The notes under the pieces are model-generated. The model ran no database searches, was not told where the DNA came from, and saw only the letters and a list, made by a program, of their open reading frames with translations. Shown piece after piece: positions 25,175 through 32,998 of a DNA stretch of 33,596 nucleotides. The position numbers and the translations under genes are program-made. The stretch is from the NCBI GenBank assembly GCA_905478855.1, contig CAJQKF010000020.1:1-33596 (forward strand). Reading direction: 5' to 3'. The stretch is from an uncultured Gammaproteobacteria bacterium (GTDB taxonomy: Bacteria; Pseudomonadota; Gammaproteobacteria; Arenicellales; CAJQKF01). Numbering within the stretch: the first letter of the stretch is position 1; every line of letters begins with the position of its first letter.

Positions 25175-26452
25175 CTAGGCATTTAATGCACTATCTATAT
25201 CCCAAAGAATATCGTCAATCGTTTCCAAGCCAACAGAAATTCGTATCATGTCAGGTGTTATTCCTGCCTTTACCTGCTCATCATCGCTTAACTGACGGTG
25301 TGTTGTAGATGCGGGATGAATTACCAGTGTTTTAGCGTCACCAACATTTGCCAGATGACTCATAAAGTTTATATTTTCAATAAACCGAGCGCCGGCCTCC
25401 CTTCCTCCTTTGACTCCAAAGGTCAGGATAGACCCTGCTCCTTTAGGAAGATACTTTTTACCCAATTCATAATACGGATTATCTTTATGACCCGCATATT
25501 TTATCCAGCTAACTTTCGGGTGATCATTCAGAAATTCAGCTACTTTTTCAGCGTTGCTTACATGACGATCCATACGCAAAGGCAGTGTTTCCAGACCCTG
25601 TAGCATCATGAAAGAATTAAACGGGCTTATGGCAGGGCCAAGTGTTCGCATGGTTTCACAACGGACTTTCATGGTGAAACCAAAATCACCAAAAGTTTCA
25701 TAGAAGCGAACCCCGTGATAGCCCTCAGAAGGATCTGTCATATCAGGGTGATTACCGTTATCCCATGGAAACTTACCGGATTCGATAACTATTCCGCCCA
25801 TAGACGTGCCATGACCACAGATGAATTTCGTTGCAGAATGAACCACAATATCCGCACCAAACTCCAGAGGCCTGCAGAGATAAGGAGAAGCAAACGTATT
25901 GTCTATTACAAGTGGGATACCGGCGTCGCTGGCAATCTTTCCGATCGCCTCAAGATCCAGCACATTGTTGTTTGGATTACCGACCGTCTCACCATACAGC
26001 GCCTTGGTTTTGTCGGTTATAGCGTTGGCGAAATTTTGCGGATCATCGGGGTCTACAAATGTTACTTTTATACCCATTCGTTTGAAGGTTACCGCAAACT
26101 GAGTGATCGTACCGCCATACAAGGTGCTTGCCGCAACCAGTTCATCTCCCTGTTTTAAGATGGTAAGTAGTGCGGTCATTTGTGCGGCCATGCCCGTGCT
26201 TGTAGCAACTGCCGCTCTTCCCCCTTCCAATGCCGCCATTCGTTCTTCAAATTGGGCAGTGGTTGGATTCATCAATCGGGTATATACATTTCCAAACGTC
26301 TGTAAATTAAACAAACTTGCAGCATGATCAGTATCATCAAAAACATAAGATGACGTCTGATATATTGGCGTTGCACGGGCACCGGTAGCCGGGTCCGGCT
26401 GCTGGCCAGCATGTAAGCAAAGGGTTTCGAATCCGTATTCGTGATCACTCAT
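25175..26452 (-). CDS. metY: O-acetylhomoserine sulfhydrylase (MetY-type)
   Basis: 425 residues, Cys/Met-metabolism PLP family, near the typical MetY length. The PLP lysine is Lys209 in VVHSATKFICGHG; Tyr57/Arg59 in VYTRLMNPT and Asp184 in VIDNTFASPY complete the cofactor pocket. The long form with FICGHGTSMGG and the opening YGFETLCLHAGQQPDPATGAR distinguishes it from MetB/MetC-type enzymes. It makes homocysteine from O-acetylhomoserine and sulfide (or a thiol). GAG precedes the ATG. It follows the CoA-binding protein gene by 19 bases, a pairing that suggests a joint role in sulfur or thiol assimilation. It is co-directional with the aldolase group 41 bases downstream. Confidence 0.92.
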   Translation of the reverse strand: MSDHEYGFETLCLHAGQQPDPATGARATPIYQTSSYVFDDTDHAASLFNLQTFGNVYTRLMNPTTAQFEERMAALEGGRAAVATSTGMAAQMTALLTILKQGDELVAASTLYGGTITQFAVTFKRMGIKVTFVDPDDPQNFANAITDKTKALYGETVGNPNNNVLDLEAIGKIASDAGIPLVIDNTFASPYLCRPLEFGADIVVHSATKFICGHGTSMGGIVIESGKFPWDNGNHPDMTDPSEGYHGVRFYETFGDFGFTMKVRCETMRTLGPAISPFNSFMMLQGLETLPLRMDRHVSNAEKVAEFLNDHPKVSWIKYAGHKDNPYYELGKKYLPKGAGSILTFGVKGGREAGARFIENINFMSHLANVGDAKTLVIHPASTTHRQLSDDEQVKAGITPDMIRISVGLETIDDILWDIDSALNA

Positions 26453-26471
26453 ATCTATCTCGTGATTATTT

Positions 26472-26942
26472 TCAGTTAGCGATAACTTTCATGCGTTGCG
26501 AACTAATTACACCCGTGTTTACACCAATGAAATTTAATCCTCCAAACAGTCGCGCGTGCTCAATCTTTACACAATGATCCATAACGACTTCCAAGCCGGC
26601 AGAGTGGGCAATGTTAGCCGCCTCATTATTTACGATACCAAGCTGCATCCATAGTACTTGGGCACCAATTGAAACCGCCTGACGTGCGTATTCAGGCATG
26701 GTTTCAGGTTTCTGGAATAAATCTACTATATCGACGGGCTCTGGGATCGAAGCAAGATCCGGATAACATTTTTGCCCAATAATCTCATCATAATTGGGAT
26801 TCACGGGAATGATATTGTATCCATGCTCCAGCATATACTTAGCGGCAAAAAAGCTGGGTCGATGCCATTTCCCGGAAAGACCAACTACGGCAATGGTTCT
26901 ATAATTATTTAAAATTCGCCGTAATGATTTTATATCTGTCAT
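26472..26942 (-). CDS. CoA-binding (succinyl-CoA-synthetase-like) domain protein
   Basis: 156 residues forming one Rossmann-type CoA-binding domain: IAVVGLSGKWHRPSFFAAKY, then HGYNIIPVNPNYDEIIGQKCYPDL and VDIVDLFQKPE, and a C-terminal MDHCVKIEHARLFGG block with a conserved Cys and His. The family (YccU-like) binds CoA or a related nucleotide; its reaction is unknown. As the first gene before MetY it may sense or supply CoA-linked metabolites. The divergent 341-base region upstream separates it from TauD-like oxygenase B. Confidence 0.88.
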   Translation of the reverse strand: MTDIKSLRRILNNYRTIAVVGLSGKWHRPSFFAAKYMLEHGYNIIPVNPNYDEIIGQKCYPDLASIPEPVDIVDLFQKPETMPEYARQAVSIGAQVLWMQLGIVNNEAANIAHSAGLEVVMDHCVKIEHARLFGGLNFIGVNTGVISSQRMKVIAN

Positions 26943-27096
26943 ATTTTTCTTTCGCCTATACCGTTATTAATAGCCAGTCCACGTCGAGGCTATGGTGCTC
27001 AAAAAGATTATTCGGTTAGGATCTCCTTATACACCACATCGGTCTAAATTTGATGTTAAAAAATCACTTTCAAAACGATCAATGTAAATTAATAAG

Positions 27097-27106
27097 GCGA
27101 TAGCAA
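27097..27106 (+). repeat. GCGATARCAA word, copy 4
   Basis: GCGATAGCAA, about 178 bases upstream of the oxygenase B ATG, loosely framed by ATAA and TTAT. Same sequence as the copy at 22110 and one base from those at 4986 and 20098. Confidence 0.3.
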
Positions 27107-27214
27107 GCGTTATATAAAGTTACATACAATCAACAAAAAATAGCCCCTGAAATCTCGGACTATCCATTGGTTTAGGTTCGGTCGACTGCAGATGCGATTT
27201 AGACGGGGAATCCA

Positions 27215-27220
27215 TATAAT
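27215..27220 (+). promoter_or_regulatory. Possible -10 box for oxygenase B
   Basis: Exact TATAAT 63 bases upstream of the ATG at 27284. No good TTGACA-like -35 box is found at 16-18 bases spacing, so an activator-dependent promoter or a chance match are both possible. Confidence 0.25.
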
Positions 27221-27283
27221 GCCGTGAACTTCTGTGATCATAGGATATGATATAAAAATTTATATTAATAGTAGTTTTTGAAA

Positions 27284-28123
27284 ATGACAAACAACCCACT
27301 TAAGGTAGAGCCAATATCTCCAGCACTCGGTGCAGAAGTAAAAAATATCAATTTACAAGCCGAGTTATCGGTAATAGATGCTAAAACACTAAATGATGCG
27401 TTTCTCAAGTACCAAGTACTTATATTTCGTGACCAACGGCTAGAGCCCAATGATCTCGTTCGTATAGGACGTTACTTTGGATCGATTGCTCGTTATCCAT
27501 TTGTAAAAGGTATGAAAGATCACCCGGATGTAATTGAGGTAATTAAAAAAGAAGATGAATCCATTAATTTTGGAGGTCTTTGGCACACCGATACGAGCTA
27601 TCTAACATGCCCGCCAAAGGCTTCTCTGCTTTATGCCAAATTGGTTCCACCAGTGGGTGGCGATACGCTATTCGCTAGTATGTATAGCGCCTATGAGAGC
27701 CTTTCACTCGGACTGAAAAAAACGTTATCCCAACTCAACGGCATTAATCACTCGACAAAATCTGCGGCAGCATCAACACGGGTTAATCGAATTAAGGATA
27801 ACCCCGGTGCACCAACTAACATAACAATGCAGGCATCTCATCCAATCGTTCGCACACACCCGGAGACCGATAGAAAAGCACTATACTGCAGCAATGCGCA
27901 TACAGAAAAAATAGAAGGAATGTCCGTCTTGGAAAGTCAGCCCCTGCTGCACTACCTATATGAGCAACAACAAATGGAAGAACACACTTTTCGTTTGCGG
28001 TGGGAAAACCATACTCTTGCGATTTGGGACAATCGTTGCACCCAACACAACGCAATTAATGATTACCAAGGGTTTCGTCGTGAAATGTTGCGGGTTACGC
28101 TCGCTGGAGATCAGCCTTATTAA
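27284..28123 (+). CDS. TauD/TfdA-family Fe(II)/2-oxoglutarate dioxygenase (B)
   Basis: 279 residues, the classic TauD length. The iron triad is His101-Thr-Asp103 (GLWHTDTSYL) with distal His255 (NRCTQHNAIND); Arg266 and Arg270 in FRREMLRV are the 2-oxoglutarate/substrate arginines. VGGDTLFASMYSAYESL is the typical TauD block after the first motif. ATG at 27284 is preferred over the in-frame TTG two codons earlier. Substrates of the family include taurine, other sulfonates, sulfate esters and 2,4-D-like ethers. The gene is followed tail to tail by an MFS transporter, and another TauD paralogue lies beyond it. Confidence 0.9.
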   Translation: MTNNPLKVEPISPALGAEVKNINLQAELSVIDAKTLNDAFLKYQVLIFRDQRLEPNDLVRIGRYFGSIARYPFVKGMKDHPDVIEVIKKEDESINFGGLWHTDTSYLTCPPKASLLYAKLVPPVGGDTLFASMYSAYESLSLGLKKTLSQLNGINHSTKSAAASTRVNRIKDNPGAPTNITMQASHPIVRTHPETDRKALYCSNAHTEKIEGMSVLESQPLLHYLYEQQQMEEHTFRLRWENHTLAIWDNRCTQHNAINDYQGFRREMLRVTLAGDQPY

Positions 28124-28167
28124 TTGAGAATAATTTTTCCAACATTATCCGCAGAAGAATTTTATGC

Positions 28168-29436
28168 TCATTGACAATACGTTTCTTTAAGCCGGTAGAC
28201 ACACAATAAAGCGAGGATATTAACCGCGATGAGCGATAAGAACGCAGTTTCATATGCCGCAGCCGAATAGACCCGAGCTCCATCAAGTGCTACCCCCGAC
28301 CAATCCTTATCAAGCAACCACCCAATTAGCGGTTGCATAACTGCTCCAGCGCCGACCACACACATATTCATAAAACCCAATGCTGTAGCGCCCGCCTGAT
28401 GCGTGTTAACTTCTCGTATACAACTAAAGCCTACTGTCATTGCGGCACCACTCATGCCAGTTAAAAATAGCAACACAGATAATGAAGCAGAATCGGAAAT
28501 ATCACCGAGCACTATAACGGAAAAAAAAGCTAAATTACCTAATACACCAACATACAAAATAGGCTTGCGATGCCCAATCTTATCAGATAGCCAACCCACA
28601 ATTGGAGACGATAACGCCCAACCAAAGAACAGCATTGATGCCATTGTTGCCGCTTGGGTTTTACTAAACTCATGAACCGTACTAAGCCAAGGAACAGCCC
28701 ACAGACCAGAGAAACCTAACATGATCGCCGTCATGCCGAAACCGATACCAGCACAGTACCAACTTTGCCGGTTGGATAGAATTTTTTTAAAATTCACCCA
28801 TATTTCTTGTCCTCCGACTACTTTCCGATTCCTTAGCTGGGCGGGACGTTTGGGAATTATGTAATAACATAACAACGATAAAATAATAGCAATTCCGGCC
28901 AACGTATAATTCGCATTTCGCCAACCATAGGACTCGATAAAAAGTCGCAATGGCGCCTGACCAAGAATCGCACCTATCATCCCCACTGCCTGCAACAGAC
29001 CGGCGAGCATGGCAAATCGTTTTGGCAAAAATACGTATGTTGCAACGGTCAATGTGCCAATAAAGCAAAAAGCCACCGACGCCCCAATCATCGCTCTGCT
29101 AATAGAGGCTAGAAACACCGACTCGCTCATTGCAAATCCAATGGACGAGACCGTGCAAATAAGTGCAGCAACACTCATTAATTTTCTTGGCCCAAAACGG
29201 TCAGTTAAAATCCCAACCGGAAGTTGAATGCTAGCATAGGCGTAGAAATACCATGCGGACAGACTGCCCAGTGCCGCGCCCCCAACAGTAAATTCTGCCA
29301 TGAGTTCTTCGGTCATTACACTGGGCGCAACCCGCTGAATAAACGCATAGCCAAAAAACATTGCACCGATTACAAATGCCAAGCTCCCACGTGAAGCTGA
29401 AATAGCCGCGGATTCTGACACCGGCACTTTATCCAT
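28168..29436 (-). CDS. MFS transporter (organic-anion type)
   Basis: 422 residues with 12 probable helices. The opening FGYAFIQRVAPSVMTEELMAEF and the motif-A loop GILTDRFGPRKLM (about 77-89) match the anion:cation symporter / glycerol-3-phosphate-like branch, whose members mostly import organic acids. The second motif A, GWLSDKIGHRKPILY, is also intact. It is downstream of oxygenase C on the same strand (68 bases) and converges with oxygenase B, so it probably supplies the substrate of one or both. An AAGGAG sequence (29461-29466) is 24 bases before the ATG, too far for normal initiation, and no other in-frame start lies between. Confidence 0.87.
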   Translation of the reverse strand: MDKVPVSESAAISASRGSLAFVIGAMFFGYAFIQRVAPSVMTEELMAEFTVGGAALGSLSAWYFYAYASIQLPVGILTDRFGPRKLMSVAALICTVSSIGFAMSESVFLASISRAMIGASVAFCFIGTLTVATYVFLPKRFAMLAGLLQAVGMIGAILGQAPLRLFIESYGWRNANYTLAGIAIILSLLCYYIIPKRPAQLRNRKVVGGQEIWVNFKKILSNRQSWYCAGIGFGMTAIMLGFSGLWAVPWLSTVHEFSKTQAATMASMLFFGWALSSPIVGWLSDKIGHRKPILYVGVLGNLAFFSVIVLGDISDSASLSVLLFLTGMSGAAMTVGFSCIREVNTHQAGATALGFMNMCVVGAGAVMQPLIGWLLDKDWSGVALDGARVYSAAAYETAFLSLIAVNILALLCVYRLKETYCQ

Positions 29437-29504
29437 CAGTCCACAAGAACAGCGTCGTATCTCCTTGTATAAAGTTGCTAAGCATAACGTATTCCTTTTT
29501 CATT

Positions 29505-30332
29505 CTAATTACTTGCCTGTTCCATTGCGGTGCAACGATACAGAACTCGTCTTTGCCCAGTAAAATCATTTATCGGATAATGCAACGTAAATCGATTATC
29601 CCAGATAACCAAATCACCTTCGCGCCATCGGTGCCGAAATATGAATTCGGACTGAGACATATACTGGTCAAAATAGTCAATTAACGGTTTACTTTCCGCT
29701 TCGCTCATACCCTCAAAACGACTAACAAACATTTTGTTCAGGTAAATCCCTTTTCTTTTCGTTACCGGATGTTCCCGAATTACTGGGTGAACGGCAGTTT
29801 CTGTGGGATGATCCGGGTGATCTGGTCCGTTATAGCTATGCACAGCATTAAGAGCCTGCAAAAACTTACGCATACCCGCACTCAAGCCATCATAGGCCGC
29901 AACGGTACTGGCGAATCCAGTATCACCACCAATTATCGGCAGGATCTGCGCAGATAAAGCTGAATACAAACCTGCAGGGTTACGAAATGTCACATCGGCA
30001 TGCCATTCACTTCCACCAAATAAACGGTTGCCGTCTGGCTCTTTACGCATTTCAAGTACATCGTCAAAGCCTTCGGCGAAAATAACGCCTTCATCGGCAT
30101 GATGCAGAAATAATGGTCCAAAATGCCTAACCAATTCACGGAGACTCCTAGCCTGCAAAAATTGATCACGAACAACGACTACCAAATAACGATCAAGTAG
30201 TCTTCGCAATCCATTTGCAATAGCCAAAGACGTCCACTTACTATTTCCCAAGCCCTCAACTTCAACACCAATCTCTGGTGCGTATTGCTTAATAACGACA
30301 CTCTCATCAAATAGGTTTGTTAGCTCACACAT
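29505..30332 (-). CDS. TauD/TfdA-family Fe(II)/2-oxoglutarate dioxygenase (C)
   Basis: 275 residues. The iron triad is His111-Ala-Asp113 (SEWHADVTFRN) with distal His251 (NRFTLHYPINDF); Arg262/Arg266 in QRRVLYRC complete the 2-oxoglutarate site. IGGDTGFASTVAAYDGL corresponds to the same block in oxygenase B, and both end with the IWDNR...H..IND..G.RR..L.R pattern. The two are paralogues of one subfamily, with divergent N-terminal halves. The start is the ATG at 30332, with GGAG six bases upstream; an in-frame TTG at 30338 abuts that site and is not usable. It lies 29 bases after the decayed RND gene. Confidence 0.9.
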   Translation of the reverse strand: MCELTNLFDESVVIKQYAPEIGVEVEGLGNSKWTSLAIANGLRRLLDRYLVVVVRDQFLQARSLRELVRHFGPLFLHHADEGVIFAEGFDDVLEMRKEPDGNRLFGGSEWHADVTFRNPAGLYSALSAQILPIIGGDTGFASTVAAYDGLSAGMRKFLQALNAVHSYNGPDHPDHPTETAVHPVIREHPVTKRKGIYLNKMFVSRFEGMSEAESKPLIDYFDQYMSQSEFIFRHRWREGDLVIWDNRFTLHYPINDFTGQRRVLYRCTAMEQASN

Positions 30333-30361
30333 GCGCAACTCCGACTAAAATAAACTAACAC

Positions 30362-31843
30362 TTAGGGTATAGCTAACGTTTCTGTTTCGACCACCTTCAA
30401 ATTTCGTTTTCGAAGACCGTTAACTTTTTGACGTACATTATCTCCAAGAACCAGCAAGGCAGGCGTCAATACTAGGGTTAGAATCGTCGCAAATGCCAGA
30501 CCGCCGGCAATCGCGCTAGCCAATTGAGTCCACCATTGGGTTGAGGGTGCGCCAAACGAAATTTCCCGGTTAATCAAATCAATATTCATTGCTAGAACCA
30601 TAGGAAGTAGTCCAAGAATTGTCGTAAAGGCTGTGAGAAAAACTGGCCTAGCTCTTAATTTTCCGGTTTCAAGTGCCGCTGCATACCCATTCATACCTCC
30701 AGATCTCATACCATTATACGTATCAATAAGAACGATATTGTTGTTCACCACGATGCCGTCAAGAGCAATAATGCCCAGCCCGACCATTACTATACCAAAT
30801 GGTTGTGCTGTCACCATTAATCCTATAAGCACACCTGCGGTAGAAAAGATGATTACCGAAAGTACTAGAAATGCCTGATATACGCTGTTAAACAGCGTTA
30901 CAAGTATAATACCCATTAATAAGATTGCCAGTAGAAATGCGCCGGCCAAAAACTGACCTGCTTCTTTCTGATCCGCATCCTCAGCCTTAAATCGGAACTC
31001 TACAGCGGCATCAATTTCAGCCTCCTGCAGAGCTTTTTGGAGCGCCCGTGTTTGGTCATCTACCAATAACCCATTAGCAATATCTGATTGGATGGTGATA
31101 ACACGTCTAGAGTCAACCCTATTTAATGCCCCGGTTCTTGGTGATGGTTTAAGGGTCACAAAATTACTTATCGGTATCATTCCATTACTTGTGGGAACAC
31201 GCAACTGATCAAGTTGACCAAGATTTCTTTGCGGAAAAGTAAAACGAGCTCTTATATCCACCTCGTCATCGCTGTCATCCGGTCGATAATCTGAGACTTT
31301 TATACCCGTTGTAACCATTTGAATTGCATTTCCTAAGGTTGCAATATCCGCACCAAATCTAGCAGTTTCTTCGCGATCTACCTCAACACGCCATTCTATA
31401 CCCGGTAACGGTCGATTATCTTCGCTATCAGCGAAACCACCAATTTTCTGCATCAATTCGCGTACCTGGGCAACCACCGGTAATTCGCCAAGGTTCACGT
31501 GAACTAAACTCCACCTGTATCGGTTTACCACCGCCGGGGCCACTTTCGGCTTCCCGAAACTCCATCACTATCCCGGGAATACTCTCGGTTTTGGATCGTA
31601 GCCCGGATAAGATTTTCTTAGCCGGCTGCGTTCATCCCATGCGGCGAATTCAAGTTAAATTATACCGATAACATCCTCAGCTACATTTTCTCCACTAGCG
31701 CTATTGAACGAACGCGAGTGGATCGCAACAATGCCCTCAGGACCAATAATTTGTTGCTCGAATTCACGGGTTATTGAATCGTTCTCATAAATAGAAAAAT
31801 CCCCTCTAGTGTGAACCTGCACCATTGCAAACTTCTGTTTCAT
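30362..31843 (-). pseudogene. Decayed RND efflux permease (AcrB/HAE1-like), C-terminal half only
   Basis: An intact-looking frame (30362 to about 31490) encodes the C-terminal part of an RND permease: LPGIEWRVEVDREETARFGAD porter segment, then membrane helices with the hallmark GIIALDGIVVNNNIVLIDTYN. Upstream, homology continues in other frames. VQVHTRGDFSIYE...GENVAEDVIGII runs from 31843 to an in-frame TAA at 31655-31657. LEFAAWDERS then continues past that stop. A one-base loss near 31625 shifts to PAKKILSGLRSKTESIPGIVM, and another shift near 31492 joins the final frame. With one stop, two frameshifts and about 550 N-terminal residues absent (full length is about 1,030), this is a relic. 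Relatives pump drugs or lipids with a HlyD-type adaptor, which is also absent. Confidence 0.88.
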
Positions 31844-32182
31844 AAAATTGTTGTGACTATAATAGGGACACGATCTCATAGTCGAAGATATAGAGTAAGA
31901 TGTTTATAGTGACAATAACTAAACACTAACTTAACCCAAGGGAATGTAACTGGCAAATTTATTACTCTCAGAACAACGGATTAATCCAGACCGAGTAAGC
32001 TAACTGAATCTCTTGGCTGCAAAAAAGCGAAACTGCTGAACATTATTATGTTTAAAAATTCAACAGCCAATTGTTTCGTTTATCTACCTGTCATGGTTAA
32101 TTTCACAAGTACCAAATATTCCCAAGCCTTCATCAAAAATTTAGTCAATTAATTGTTAATCCGATAATTTATAAATGACCAT
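31844..32182. other. Non-coding region upstream of DUF455 gene
   Basis: About 340 AT-rich bases. The part next to the RND relic may contain further unrecognisable remnants of its N-terminal half. No gene, strong hairpin or clear promoter was found. It must hold the promoter of the gene at 32183. Confidence 0.45.
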
Positions 32183-32998
32183 ATGAATCTTTACCACGAC
32201 ACGTTTCGCGTGCATCAATCTACAAATATAGAAGATAAGACTACGGGAGCCAAGGAACTGTTAACAATAGTAGAAAATGAGAAGCTCTGGGATTTTAATC
32301 ACACCCAGTCAGCTATCCTTGAAGCTCCAGGCACGCCGGTTTCGATAACTTTAGTGCACCCTAGCAAACTGAAAAAAAGAAGTTTACGCAATCCAGATGG
32401 GCGAGCAGCTCTTTTACATGCCATTGCCCATATTGAATTTAACGCTATAAATCTAGCACTGGATGCAGCTCTACGTTTTTTTAATACACCAAGGGAATAT
32501 ATATCTGACTGGATTGCGGTTGCAGCGGACGAAGCGCGTCACTTCGGCCTTTTGCGCAAACGATTGCGTGAACTCAACTACGATTATGGAGACTTCCCTG
32601 CCCATAACGGTCTTTGGGCTATTGCTGAGAAAGCATCGACCGATCCATTAACCCGAATGGGTATTGTTCCAAAAGTACTAGAAGCACGTGGCCTAGATGT
32701 CACCCCTGCTATGCATCGGGCATTCATTGATGTCGGCGATCACAAAAGCGCTGATATTCTTGCCTTAATTTTACGAGAAGAAATTGGTCATGTCGCGATA
32801 GGCAATCGCTGGTTTCACTATTTCTGTGAGCGCGAAAAGCTTGACTCGGAGTCAACCTTTGAATCGCTACTTATTCAACATTGCCGTGGTAGTGTTCGCG
32901 GCCCATTCAATAGGGAGGCCAGGCTACAATCTGGGTTTAGTGAGTCAGAACTAGAAATTTTAGAGCGTTTGTCACCGCAAAATAAAAACACTACTTAA
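32183..32998 (+). CDS. DUF455 ferritin-like protein
   Basis: 271 residues, mainly alpha-helical. Carboxylate/histidine motifs of a di-iron four-helix bundle are visible: Glu85 in HIEFNAINLALD, Glu117-x-x-His120 in ADEARHFGLL, Glu167 in KVLEARGLD and Glu200-x-x-His203 in REEIGHVAIG. The family (pfam DUF455) is widespread in proteobacteria; function is not established, though the ferritin-like fold suggests oxidase/hydroxylase or tRNA-hydroxylase-like (MiaE) chemistry. The ribosome site is weak. Its last 8 bases overlap the convergent PpnN gene. Confidence 0.88.
   Translation: MNLYHDTFRVHQSTNIEDKTTGAKELLTIVENEKLWDFNHTQSAILEAPGTPVSITLVHPSKLKKRSLRNPDGRAALLHAIAHIEFNAINLALDAALRFFNTPREYISDWIAVAADEARHFGLLRKRLRELNYDYGDFPAHNGLWAIAEKASTDPLTRMGIVPKVLEARGLDVTPAMHRAFIDVGDHKSADILALILREEIGHVAIGNRWFHYFCEREKLDSESTFESLLIQHCRGSVRGPFNREARLQSGFSESELEILERLSPQNKNTT

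Larger units (their letters stand above)
26943..27283. other. Divergent intergenic region, CoA-binding protein / oxygenase B
   Basis: 341 bases with no credible gene. It contains a 6-bp inverted repeat ATAGCC...GGCTAT (26970-26993), the word GCGATAGCAA (27097-27106) and a consensus-like TATAAT at 27215-27220. Confidence 0.5.

Noticed and set aside
25715..26158. 147-codon plus-strand reading frame
   Set aside because: Entirely antisense to metY, whose PLP-binding motifs are intact; composition is that of a shadow frame.
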